Shown here: positions 36,343-45,208 of the stretch, in pieces
Position numbering within the stretch: position 1 is the stretch's first letter
How the letters are laid out: the number at the start of each line of letters is the position of its first letter
Assembly (NCBI GenBank): GCA_037721215.1
Contig: JBBJNV010000010.1
Location: forward strand, 1-64,000
Reading direction: 5' to 3'
DNA length: 64,000 nt
Source of the DNA: Gemmatimonadaceae bacterium
GTDB taxonomy: Bacteria > Gemmatimonadota > Gemmatimonadetes > Gemmatimonadales > Gemmatimonadaceae
Notes under the pieces: generated by a model
What the model saw: the letters and a program-made list of their open reading frames with translations, nothing else
The model's database searches: none
What the model was told of the DNA's origin: nothing
Program-made: the position numbers and the translations under genes

Positions 36343-38933
36343 CCAGCCGCCCGCTCGAGAGCCCGCTGCATCCGTTTGACACGATCGGAGAGTTTTTCCG
36401 ACGACACGCGCTCCCGCGTCCGGTCGACCAGAAGCGGAAACGCAAGCGGCGGCGTGCGCTTCGGATTCATCACAATAACCTGCGCCGCGGAGATGCGTTG
36501 CAGCGTAAGACCAAGCCGCGTGCGCTCCAGCTGTCGCTCCAGAACTTCGCGACGCGCCTGGCCGAGCAGCATGTTGCCCGCGTCGTACCTCATGAATACA
36601 TCGAAGAAGAGGCCGCTCGAGGCCTGAAGCTGGCGGTCGGTCTTGCCCGACCGTGGGAATCCAGGGAAAACAAGGCCCGCTACGCGCGCAATTTCCCTGA
36701 ACTGTCGTCGCGCCATCTCCGTTGCGTTGAGTGATGCAGGGATATCGCCAACGAGATTGTGTGCATCGAGGAGCCCATTAGCGAGCGCCTCCTCTATCGG
36801 CGCTTCATCGGGCGAGAGCAGCTCGAATCCGTAATCATTGGACGACATCGAGAAGGTGATCGGACGGATTCGCGAGATGCGCCACGCAAACAGGGCTGCG
36901 AGCCCTTCGTGCACCAGACGGCCTTCAAAGGGAAAGAAAAAAAGGTGATGACCTTCCCGCGAGGCCACCCGCTCGATGAGAAACTCACCGGGACCAGGGA
37001 TTCTCGACCACTTTGCCTGAACCTGAAGAATGGGCTGAATGGCCTGCATCTCGGGGCCACGGAATACTCCCCGTGCCGCTTCGCCAAGGCGATTGCGCAG
37101 AGCGGAAGCGAGCTCTCCCGAAAGCGGCATCCTGCTGCCTGCCCATCTCGGAACTGCCCCTTTTACGCTGGGCGCTCGCCGCACCCACGCCACCATGTCA
37201 CGCACCCTGATAAACTCCAGCGGCGCACCCGCAAAAAAGAAACGGTCACCCTGACGAAGGCGGGCAATGAACGACTCCTCAACGGATCCGAGTCTGCCTC
37301 CGCGGAGATACTGAACGACGACGTGTGAGTCGCTGACAATGGTGCCAATCGTCATCCGGTGCCTGCGAGCCATTGTCCGGTCCTCAACACGCCAGCGCCC
37401 CTCAGCATCGGCGCGCACCTTCGAATATTCCGGATATCCCTTTAGCGCTTCACCGCCATTGCTGACAAATGAGAGCACCCAGTCCCATTCGTCTTCCGGA
37501 AGGTCAGCGAACGCGTCTGTCTGGCGCACTTCGTCGAACAGCTCGGCAGGCATAAAACCCTCTCCGACAGCAATGGTGACAACGTGCTGAGCGAGAACGT
37601 CGAGGGGACGAATTACCGGATACCGTGATTCGATGGCCCCTGACTCGACACCGTCTCGAGCTGCGGCGACTTCAATGAGCTCGAGCGTGTGAGTGGGAAC
37701 GCATGTCACTCTGCTTGCCGCTCCCGGCCGGTGACCGCTTCGTCCGGCACGCTGCGTTAATCGCGCAATTCCCTTTGGGCTGCCGATCTGGATCACTCTG
37801 TCGACTGGCGAAAAATCGACACCGAGATCGAGACTGGATGTCGCGACCACACAGCGAAGACGTGCCGTGCGCAGGCCCTCTTCCACCCAGTCGCGGCGCT
37901 TTCTGTCGAGCGATCCGTGATGGAGCGCGATCGTGCCGGCCCAATCGGGACGCTGTGCGAGAATCGCCTGGTACCAGATCTCGGTTTGCGACCGGGTGTT
38001 GGTGAATACGATCGCCGTCTCGCCTTCCTCGATCGCTGCAACAACCTGCGGCGCCATCTGCGTGCCAAGATGTCCAGCCCACGGAAATCGTTCGATCACC
38101 GGGGGAATAAGCGAGTCGACGATGATACTTTTTGGCTCGACACCGCGAACCATTCGCGATGACGTCGCCATGGTCGCGCGGCCGAGCAGAGTGGTTTTCG
38201 CGTCGTCAATGTTTCCGATGGTTGCCGACAGACCCCACGTGCGGAGTTGCGGGCAGATTCCTCGCAGTCGTGCGAGTGCAAGCTGAGTCTGCACGCCGCG
38301 CTTGGTGCCCATCAACTCGTGCCATTCATCGACCACGACCACCCTCAAGTGGATAAACTGATCGGATGCATTCTCCCGGGAAATGAGCAGCGACAGGCTC
38401 TCGGGAGTTGTAACCAGCGCCGTTGGTAGCCTGCGCGCCTGGCGTGACCGCAAAGCAGATGTCGTGTCGCCGGTTCTCGTCTCCACACTCCACGGCAGAC
38501 CGAGGTCGGTGACCGGCTGCAGCAGGGCTGCAGTCGTGTCCGCGGCAAGTGCGCGCAGCGGCGTTATCCAGAGCACCCGGAGCGGCGGCGCCGAGTTGCG
38601 CGCTGAGCGTTTTCTGCCTGGCGGCGCCGTCGAATCGTGCGCGTTTCCTTCAGCGATAAACTCCAGGAGCGGCCCCACCCAGGCAGCCAGTGTTTTCCCG
38701 GTACCGGTTGCCGCGTGAATAAGCCCGCTCTCGCCGCCAAGGTAAGCGTCCCACACCTCGCGCTGAAATGAAAACGCCTTCCACCCTCGCGAGGCAAACC
38801 ATCCCGCAATCAGCGCATTCGCCGATTTTCTGCCAGTCCGCGGGGATCGTGGGCGCGTGGGCTTTTTCTGACCTTGCTTCGCCGCGGGAGCGTCGGGAAC
38901 GCTGGCACGCGCTGCCGGCGGTCGTGCCGTCAA
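36339..38933 (-). CDS. Ligase-associated DEXH-box helicase (Lhr-like)
   Basis: A superfamily 2 helicase of 864 residues: Walker A ATGTGKTLAAW (about residue 79), DEWH box (VVVDEWHELMGTKRG), SATIGN, TNTRSQTE, and motif VI QRAGRSGHRPG. The C-terminal half is Lhr-like, without the large extra C-terminal extension of full Lhr, so it is the short 'ligase-associated DNA damage response DEXH box helicase'. A basic Ala/Pro/Lys-rich N-terminus precedes the core. ATG 38933 overlaps the ligase stop (ATGA) and its own stop overlaps pdeM. It works with the neighbouring ligase and nucleases in DNA repair. Confidence 0.95.
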   Translation of the reverse strand: MTARPPAARASVPDAPAAKQGQKKPTRPRSPRTGRKSANALIAGWFASRGWKAFSFQREVWDAYLGGESGLIHAATGTGKTLAAWVGPLLEFIAEGNAHDSTAPPGRKRSARNSAPPLRVLWITPLRALAADTTAALLQPVTDLGLPWSVETRTGDTTSALRSRQARRLPTALVTTPESLSLLISRENASDQFIHLRVVVVDEWHELMGTKRGVQTQLALARLRGICPQLRTWGLSATIGNIDDAKTTLLGRATMATSSRMVRGVEPKSIIVDSLIPPVIERFPWAGHLGTQMAPQVVAAIEEGETAIVFTNTRSQTEIWYQAILAQRPDWAGTIALHHGSLDRKRRDWVEEGLRTARLRCVVATSSLDLGVDFSPVDRVIQIGSPKGIARLTQRAGRSGHRPGAASRVTCVPTHTLELIEVAAARDGVESGAIESRYPVIRPLDVLAQHVVTIAVGEGFMPAELFDEVRQTDAFADLPEDEWDWVLSFVSNGGEALKGYPEYSKVRADAEGRWRVEDRTMARRHRMTIGTIVSDSHVVVQYLRGGRLGSVEESFIARLRQGDRFFFAGAPLEFIRVRDMVAWVRRAPSVKGAVPRWAGSRMPLSGELASALRNRLGEAARGVFRGPEMQAIQPILQVQAKWSRIPGPGEFLIERVASREGHHLFFFPFEGRLVHEGLAALFAWRISRIRPITFSMSSNDYGFELLSPDEAPIEEALANGLLDAHNLVGDIPASLNATEMARRQFREIARVAGLVFPGFPRSGKTDRQLQASSGLFFDVFMRYDAGNMLLGQARREVLERQLERTRLGLTLQRISAAQVIVMNPKRTPPLAFPLLVDRTRERVSSEKLSDRVKRMQRALERAAG

Positions 38934-40558
38934 TCGCTGCCCTGATCCACGGCGTCCACTCCACCGTCCGTGGATAGCAGCAGTGCTTTCAACATGTCGA
39001 GAGTGTCTGCTTCGTGCGCGGGCTTGTCCTTACGCCACCGCAGAATGCGCGGAAATCGCACGGCGATCCCGGACTTGTGTCGTGGCGATGCCTGAATTCC
39101 CTCGAAACCAAGCTCGAACACCTGCTCCGGCTTCACCGATCGCACCGGGCCGAACTTTTCTGTGGTGTTCCGCCTGATCCAGACGTCGAGCTCGCGGATC
39201 TCAGCGTCGGTAAGGCCGGAGTATGCTTTCGCGAACGGCACGAGCGCTTCACCGTCACGGACGGCAAAGGTGTAGTCGGTGTGCAGCAGTGCCCGCCGTC
39301 CATGGCCCGATTGCGCATAGACCATGATAGCGTCCACGGAATAAGGTTCCAGTTTCCATTTCCACCACCCGCCCTTGCGGCGGCCGACGCCATAGTGCGT
39401 ATCGCGGCGCTTGAGCATCAGCCCCTCGGAGCCAAGCGAGCGTGCCTTGGCGCGCGCCGCGCGAATATCGTCCCATGATGATGCACTCACTACCGGCGAA
39501 ACGAGAATTCGCGACTCGGCATTTACTGCTCCCACCATCTCCACCAACATCCCCCGTCGGACAGAGAGCGGCATGCCACGCAAGTCCTCTCCATCAAGCT
39601 CGAGCAAGTCGTAAGCGAGGATGACGATCGGAACTTCGGCACGGATGCGGGCGCTCAGATTCTTGCGCCCGATGCGCCGCTGCAGCTGAGCGAAGGGGAG
39701 AGGGCGACCGTCCCGCCATGGCAGAATTTCGCCGTCGATCACGGTTCCGTCCGCGAGCCATACCGATGCATCGATGATCTCGGGAAACCGATCGGTGATG
39801 AGCTCATCGCCGCGTGACCAGAGATACGAAAGACCATCGCGCCGGATGAGCTGAGCACGAATTCCGTCCCACTTCCATTCCACCTGCCAATCGAACACGG
39901 AGCCGAGGTCGTCCAGCTCGGTTTCGAGCGAATATGCGAGAAAGAATGGATAGGGACTCGATGCCTGCGGCGCTTCAGTACCTGGTGCAACGAGCCGCGT
40001 ATACGCCGCAGCCGAAGGCTGCCAGTCGCCGGCGAAGCGATGGGATATCACTCCTTCCGGCACTCCGCTCGCGCGCGACAGGCTGCGCAAAAGCAGAGAC
40101 TGCGAAACGCCGACGCGAAGACTGCCCGTTATCAGCTTGTTCCACACAAACCGCTCTACCCCACCCAGCGCGTGCCAGGCTTCGACGACAATAGTGCGCT
40201 GCATTTCCTCAGAGGCTTTTCCGATCGGCAGCAGCTTTTCCTCAACCCACAGATGCAACGCGAGATCGCTCGACTCGGCGCTTTCAGGTAAAAGGAGGGC
40301 AATCGTTTCAGCGAGATCCCCAACAGCATGATACGATTCCTCGAACAGCCATTCCGCGATTCCCGAGACTTCCATCGCCCAGGCCGCGAGCCTGCGCACT
40401 GGAACAAGTCGCTTGGGACGCCCTCCGCTGAGAAAGTAGACGGCCCACGCTGCATCGTCTGGCGATGCTTCGGAGAAATAGCGGCTCATGGCGTCGACTT
40501 TGGCGTTGATGCGGGTGGTGGAGTCGATCTCGGAGAAAAGCCGGGCGAAACGCTTCAT
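38930..40558 (-). CDS. ATP-dependent DNA ligase of the repair operon
   Basis: ATG 40558 overlaps the upstream exonuclease stop (ATGA) and is chosen over the longer open frame to 40858, whose extra 100 residues are Arg-rich nonsense. The N-terminal domain (MKRFARLFSEIDSTTR...) is followed by the nucleotidyltransferase core with the adenylation motif EWKWDGIRAQ (Lys is the AMP acceptor), DGEILPW, EGLMLKRRDTHYGVGRRKGGWWKWKLEP, and an OB-fold domain. It seals nicks with ATP. This is the ligase of the ligase-associated set, distinct from the NAD-dependent LigA used in replication. Confidence 0.95.
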   Translation of the reverse strand: MKRFARLFSEIDSTTRINAKVDAMSRYFSEASPDDAAWAVYFLSGGRPKRLVPVRRLAAWAMEVSGIAEWLFEESYHAVGDLAETIALLLPESAESSDLALHLWVEEKLLPIGKASEEMQRTIVVEAWHALGGVERFVWNKLITGSLRVGVSQSLLLRSLSRASGVPEGVISHRFAGDWQPSAAAYTRLVAPGTEAPQASSPYPFFLAYSLETELDDLGSVFDWQVEWKWDGIRAQLIRRDGLSYLWSRGDELITDRFPEIIDASVWLADGTVIDGEILPWRDGRPLPFAQLQRRIGRKNLSARIRAEVPIVILAYDLLELDGEDLRGMPLSVRRGMLVEMVGAVNAESRILVSPVVSASSWDDIRAARAKARSLGSEGLMLKRRDTHYGVGRRKGGWWKWKLEPYSVDAIMVYAQSGHGRRALLHTDYTFAVRDGEALVPFAKAYSGLTDAEIRELDVWIRRNTTEKFGPVRSVKPEQVFELGFEGIQASPRHKSGIAVRFPRILRWRKDKPAHEADTLDMLKALLLSTDGGVDAVDQGSD

Positions 40559-41592
40559 TCGGGTATCGTTTCGCCGGGCGCGACCACATCCTCTTCGATC
40601 TCCCCTTCCCAGTGGCTTGCGAGCGATTCCGCGCGAAGCCCCCGCTCGCGCAGCGCACGTACCACCGCGTCGCGATACCCATGGGTGACGATGACGCGTT
40701 CGGCCCCTGTGGCGTCGATAGCGGTCATCAATGCTGGCCAGTCGACGTGATCGGAGAGGGCAAAACCACGGTCCACCGACCGTCTGCGTCGCGCACCGCG
40801 CACTCGCATCCATCCTGACGCGAATGCTGTCGACGCAGGCCCAAAACGTCTGAGCCATGTCGAGCCCGCTGCTGATGGCGGCGCAACGATCAACGCGCCC
40901 GTCCAGTCGTGCCCCTTTTCCACCGATCCGGCGTATGTAGTCGGCGGCAAGGCGATGCCGGTGTCGCGGTAATCCCGATTCAGCCGCTCAACTGCCCCAT
41001 GTGTGTAAAAACTGCCGTGCGCGAACGGTGCGAGGCCGGCGAGAACGCGCTGCGCTTTGCCAAGCGCGTAGGCGAACACGATTGACGCGCGTCCGGCATC
41101 GCGGTTGGCGCTCCACCATGATGCCATGTCGGCGAACGTTTCGGCTTGCGCTGTCCACCGGTAGATTGGAAGTCCGAATGTGGATTCGGTGACAAAGACG
41201 TTGCACGCAACCGGCACGAACGGCGTGCACGTCGGGTCTGGTTCGGTCTTGTAATCGCCCGACACGACCCAGATCTCACCCTCGTATTCCACCCTTATCT
41301 GCGCCGAGCCCAGTATATGGCCCGCTGGATGAAAGGAAATTCGGACGCCGTTGATGCTGAACCCTTCGCCCCACCCAAATGACTCTATCGATGCATCGGG
41401 TCCGATGCGAGTTCGCAACACCCTCTCGCTTTCTGTGGCGCACGCGTAGGAGCGCGATCCCCATCGGGCATGGTCGCCGTGAGCGTGAGTGATGACAGCT
41501 CGGTCGACTGGCATCCAGGGATCGACGTAAAAATCGCCGGCCTCGCAATAAAGCCCGCGATCCGTGGTGCGGAGTAGGTCGGCAGATGGCAT
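40555..41592 (-). CDS. Ligase-associated DNA exonuclease (metallo-beta-lactamase fold)
   Basis: The metal motif HAHGDHARWG identifies the metallo-beta-lactamase fold; further ligand sites are in HPAGHILGSAQIRVEYEG, GDYKTEPDPTC and the final SDHVDW/VTHGY. This is the beta-CASP-like exonuclease of the ligase-associated repair family (COG1236 type). The frame is open from 41688, but ATG 41592 (PSADLLRTTDRGLYCEAGDFYVDPW) matches the family start and avoids overlapping the cupin gene. First gene of the repair operon, with coupled translation into the ligase. Confidence 0.92.
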   Translation of the reverse strand: MPSADLLRTTDRGLYCEAGDFYVDPWMPVDRAVITHAHGDHARWGSRSYACATESERVLRTRIGPDASIESFGWGEGFSINGVRISFHPAGHILGSAQIRVEYEGEIWVVSGDYKTEPDPTCTPFVPVACNVFVTESTFGLPIYRWTAQAETFADMASWWSANRDAGRASIVFAYALGKAQRVLAGLAPFAHGSFYTHGAVERLNRDYRDTGIALPPTTYAGSVEKGHDWTGALIVAPPSAAGSTWLRRFGPASTAFASGWMRVRGARRRRSVDRGFALSDHVDWPALMTAIDATGAERVIVTHGYRDAVVRALRERGLRAESLASHWEGEIEEDVVAPGETIPE

Positions 41593-41630
41593 TTGGGTGC
41601 GTCGGTTTGCAGGTTTCAAGCCCTGCAGGG

Positions 41631-42080
41631 CTATGGACGTCGGGCTGCGGGGCGGCGCTTGCTGGGATAATCGGCGATGTTTTCCCATTCGCTTGCGTCC
41701 GAGCGGGCGACGACAGCGACAACCGGATCGACGTCGCTGAGGTTACAGACCTCGTGAGGCACCCCGGGTTCGATGAAGATGAAATCCCCCGCGCGATTGT
41801 CGACGCTTTTATCGAGCCCGGCCCCATACTCGTGGCGCACGTTTCCTTCGAGGATGTAGAGCATAACCTCGAAATCCACGTGGATGTGCGCATGCGCGAC
41901 GCCGCCGGGCGGGATAGTCGCAACGTTCATGGAAAGTTTCCGCGCCCCGGTATTTTTTCCCGAGAGGCCTGTCTTGTATCGGATCCCGTTCCAGCTACGG
42001 TTCGTCCCGGCTGCCCGAATTACGAGAATTCCGTCGCTTCCTTCGACGTATGCGGTAAGATCGTCAGTGTCGTCAGACAT
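41631..42080 (-). CDS. Cupin-domain protein
   Basis: A single cupin domain of 149 residues with the two conserved cupin motifs: VAHAHIHVDFEVMLYILEG (metal-binding His-x-His and Glu) and IFIEPGVPHEVCN (second His). Such small cupins bind a divalent metal and act as dioxygenases, isomerases or ligand sensors; the sequence does not say which. It is on the same strand as the repair operon, 38 bases before its first start, so readthrough is possible although no functional link is known. Confidence 0.88.
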   Translation of the reverse strand: MSDDTDDLTAYVEGSDGILVIRAAGTNRSWNGIRYKTGLSGKNTGARKLSMNVATIPPGGVAHAHIHVDFEVMLYILEGNVRHEYGAGLDKSVDNRAGDFIFIEPGVPHEVCNLSDVDPVVAVVARSDASEWENIADYPSKRRPAARRP

Positions 42081-42261
42081 ATTGTCAGCTCCATCGCTGT
42101 CGGTTCATAAAAGTTCCGGAATTCTGATAGCCCAGGTCTGTGCATTTTTCCCCTGGGTTTTAGTGTGTAGCTTGGGGTCGCCGAGGGCGTGGTGCAACTT
42201 GTGACAATCATCATGAGGATCCAATGGGCAGCGAAGTGAATGGCGCCACATCGGCAATCCG

Positions 42262-43044
42262 TTGCTAGTCCTGGCATTCGCGCTGGCAGCGCTGATCGGC
42301 GCGTCACTCGGCCTTATGGGCGGCGGTGGATCGATACTGACAGTGCCGGTGTTTGTTTACCTGCTGGGCTTCGCCGCAAAACCGGCGATCGCGATGAGCC
42401 TTCCGGTCGTTGGCGCGACAAGTCTCGCTGGCGCAATCAGCCATTGGTGCGCCGGAAATGTAGAGGCGCGAGCGGCGTTTGTTTTTGGCCTGATAGCGAT
42501 GACCGGCTCGTATCTGGGAGCGCGCGTCTCGGTGCTGATATCGGGGGCCACTCAGCTCACGTTGCTTTCGGTTGTCATTCTCGCCGCCGCGATACTGATG
42601 ATGTGGTCGTCCTTTTCACAAGGTGCCGCCGGTGCGGGTGATGATTCCGCAGACAAGCGGCTGACGCTTTTGACGCCGAAAACTGTCGTCGTGGGGCTTG
42701 TGATTGGCGTGCTCACCGGAATGGTTGGTGTTGGTGGCGGGTTTCTGATCGTGCCGGCACTCGTCATCGCGGCCCGTGTTCCGATAAAGCAGGCAATCGG
42801 CACTTCGTTGCTGGTGATCGCCATGAATTCTGCAGCGGGGTTTGCCGGATACCATGGCACAGTCGACATGCAATGGGAATTCGTCGGCAGCTTCACTGCA
42901 TTTGCGATCGCGGGGATTCTTGTGGGTACATATCTGACGCGCTTCCTGTCCGGCGCCGCTTTGCAACGTGGCTTCTCGGCGCTGCTGTTGCTGGTCGGTT
43001 GCTTCATGCTATATCAGAACGCGCACCCAGGCACGCTGTTCTGA
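42262..43044 (+). CDS. TauE/SafE-family membrane transporter
   Basis: Eight hydrophobic helices in two similar halves, each starting with a Gly-rich helix: LGLMGGGGSILTVPVFVYLLG and TGMVGVGGGFLIVPALVIAA, the hallmark of the TauE/SafE (sulfite exporter) family. The start is TTG 42262; the frame upstream is open but has no ATG or GTG. Members export sulfite, sulfoacetate or related organic anions. No sulfur metabolism genes are near, so the substrate is open. Divergent from the cupin gene. Confidence 0.9.
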   Translation: MLVLAFALAALIGASLGLMGGGGSILTVPVFVYLLGFAAKPAIAMSLPVVGATSLAGAISHWCAGNVEARAAFVFGLIAMTGSYLGARVSVLISGATQLTLLSVVILAAAILMMWSSFSQGAAGAGDDSADKRLTLLTPKTVVVGLVIGVLTGMVGVGGGFLIVPALVIAARVPIKQAIGTSLLVIAMNSAAGFAGYHGTVDMQWEFVGSFTAFAIAGILVGTYLTRFLSGAALQRGFSALLLLVGCFMLYQNAHPGTLF

Positions 43045-43126
43045 TACAAGCGTGCGAGGCCGCACAGAGCCATGCGTGCCCCGCTTCGCCGTCACACGAT
43101 CGAACGGATGATCGGATAGCGAGGGC

Positions 43127-44017
43127 TTACCGGCCTTTGCGAATCGTCACGCGGCCATTGCCGGTCGAGAAGCGAACATGCCTGCCGCCCTGGCCGATCG
43201 TTCCGCGAACCCGGCTTGAATTCCACCTCGCGGGCAGCGTAAGCGGGAAATCCGTGGTCAGACTTTTTGCCGCAACGCCCGCGTCGACGACAGCCGAGAG
43301 ATTCGAGGGGAACGTAACGATGATCGATCCGTTCCCGCTGCTGAATGCCATGTCCCCCTCAGTGTCCAGCGACGTCATCTCAGCGTCGATTCGACCATTC
43401 CCGGTCGATGCGGAGACGGGTCCCCTCGCCGTGCTCACGCGAATGCTTCCGTTGCCTGAACTTGCGCGTACCGGCCCCCCGGCACCGGTTATCTCGATAT
43501 CTCCGTTTCCTGAGCTGGCCCTCACGCGACCGTTTGCCCCGAGCACCGAGACGTCCCCGTTCCCCGAGCTGGCTTTGACCTCTTCGCCTGCATTGCGGAC
43601 GTGCACCGCCCCGTTACCGGTTGCGGCCGTGAGCTTGACACCTTTAGGAAGCTCGACGATGAAGTCGACGACGCCGAGATCGCTGTCGTTTCCACCACGG
43701 GAATCGTAGCCGTCCGCGTCGCAGCGCCTGGTGCTTTCCCAGATTGCGCAGACAGTGACGTTCTCGCCGTCACGACGGGTCTCAAAGCTGATTCGGCCCA
43801 GCGACCGGGCGGTGAATCGCCGCCGCGCGGAAACGCTTGCAGTATTTCCCGCCGCCTCGCGCACCTCGATTGCCCCCCTGAGACTGCGGATACGAAGCCA
43901 CGAGCCACGCTGCATCTCGCCACGGAACACAGCAGAAGAGGCTTCCGACGAGCCTTGAGCGTCGACGTCGGTGAACGAAGTGGTCAGGAGAAAAAAAACG
44001 GCTGCACGAATCAACAT
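43127..44017 (-). CDS. Exported DUF4097-type beta-repeat protein
   Basis: A signal peptide (MLIRAAVFFLLTTSFTDVDAQ) precedes a right-handed beta-repeat protein. Repeats carry the motif ASSGNGD/S: KASSGNGDVSV, RASSGNGDIEI, RASSGNGSIRV, SASTGNGRIDA, SSGNGSIIV and STGNGRVTI, about 18-24 residues apart. This is the pattern of DUF4097 (putative adhesin-like) proteins. One CxxW/C pair (VCAIWESTRRCDADG) could form a disulfide. It is probably periplasmic or on the cell surface; a ligand is unknown. Confidence 0.85.
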   Translation of the reverse strand: MLIRAAVFFLLTTSFTDVDAQGSSEASSAVFRGEMQRGSWLRIRSLRGAIEVREAAGNTASVSARRRFTARSLGRISFETRRDGENVTVCAIWESTRRCDADGYDSRGGNDSDLGVVDFIVELPKGVKLTAATGNGAVHVRNAGEEVKASSGNGDVSVLGANGRVRASSGNGDIEITGAGGPVRASSGNGSIRVSTARGPVSASTGNGRIDAEMTSLDTEGDMAFSSGNGSIIVTFPSNLSAVVDAGVAAKSLTTDFPLTLPARWNSSRVRGTIGQGGRHVRFSTGNGRVTIRKGR

Positions 44018-44122
44018 CGGATGGCTCCGGGTGAGGGAATGGTCACCCGGATTGGACTGTCACGGCTGGAGAAGGGTTTGAACGACATGACAATGGTTTC
44101 CCAACCCTTCGCCAAAGCTTCG

Positions 44123-45208
44123 CTAACGACGGGGCGACGCGACATGTCGGCATCGCTGCCACGGACCATCTCCTGCCAGAGACAGCACCCGAACGGCTTC
44201 CTCCTCGACGCCCAGTTCGGCCAATGCACAGCCGTGATAGCCGACCGCCGCCCGGTCGTTCGGAGCAAGGGAGCCGGCAATCACGAAATGGCGATCGGCT
44301 TCCACGAGGTCATCTCTTGAGACGAGCTCGCCGGATTGAAGACGCCCTGAGGCAGTCGCCTTCGCAAGGTGATTGAGGCCCAGTTCGCGATGTGTCGACC
44401 CGTTGTCCGGCTCGCGCTGAACGGCGGTCTGGAGATAGTCGCCGGCTTGTGAAAGATCACCTGCATCAGTTCGCATCTTTGCGAGGTAAAGGAGCGCCAG
44501 CGCGGAACGAGGGTACGTCATCGCTGCCTGGGCCAGCTCCCGCTCTGCGGTGATGAGATCACCCCTGCGAAACGCATCGATACCACGCTGTGTCTGCTCG
44601 GGAGTTCCCGTCATCAGACCTGTCGACTGCCCGAGGTCAACCACAAATCCTTCGATCCCCCCGCCGACCAGCAGAAAGATTCCCCCGATCGCCAGCGCGA
44701 TAAACAGAAACACCAATATTGCAAACCTGACGATGCAACCCTTGATCGGCAGCGAGGGAAGCTTGACCGCAGGCGCCGGCTCAGGCCGCGTAACTTCCTC
44801 TACTCTGTAACCCGCGCGCTCCCGCTCTCCCGGGGACAGGATTTCGAGAAGGTCTTCGAGCGATGGACGTTCGGGCGCTACCTCTGGCTCGGGTACCATG
44901 GGCGGACGCGCCCGGACCCGCTCACGCGGCGGCGCGATGTCGCGCAGGACAGGCGGCGGTGGCGATTCCGGCCGCCGGGGAGTGCGAGGCGGTGCAGTCG
45001 GCGCTGACCGAGGCGCCGGCGGTGCTTCGCGTTTCGGCGAGTCTCCAAATTTCGACCCGCACTGCGCGCATACAGGCTTGTCGAGCCAGACGCCCGGCCT
45101 GTGATTCGAACAGAAGTAACGCACCTGATCGTCCGAGCAGGCTTCGCACTCCCCCGGTCTCATCTGAGTTGTCCCGCATGTGGGGCAGCGGAGCGCCACT
45201 CCACTCAT
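44123..45208 (-). CDS. Zinc-ribbon, single-TM, TPR protein (last gene of the VWA-kinase-phosphatase unit)
   Basis: The N-terminus has several Cys pairs (CPTC, CEAC, YFCSNH, CAQC; residues 8-50), likely two zinc ribbons. A long Pro/Arg-rich linker (60-150) follows, then one membrane helix (about 158-183) and, outside or in the periplasm, a TPR domain (about 205-330) of repeats such as GIDAFRRGDLITAERELAQAA and PRSALALLYLAKMRTDAGDLSQAGDYLQ. The linker is rich in Ser/Thr/Pro and could be a phosphorylation target. The start overlaps the stop of the upstream phosphatase gene (ATGA). It probably anchors the signalling unit at the membrane; this is inferred from context. Confidence 0.75.
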   Translation of the reverse strand: MSGVALRCPTCGTTQMRPGECEACSDDQVRYFCSNHRPGVWLDKPVCAQCGSKFGDSPKREAPPAPRSAPTAPPRTPRRPESPPPPVLRDIAPPRERVRARPPMVPEPEVAPERPSLEDLLEILSPGERERAGYRVEEVTRPEPAPAVKLPSLPIKGCIVRFAILVFLFIALAIGGIFLLVGGGIEGFVVDLGQSTGLMTGTPEQTQRGIDAFRRGDLITAERELAQAAMTYPRSALALLYLAKMRTDAGDLSQAGDYLQTAVQREPDNGSTHRELGLNHLAKATASGRLQSGELVSRDDLVEADRHFVIAGSLAPNDRAAVGYHGCALAELGVEEEAVRVLSLAGDGPWQRCRHVASPRR

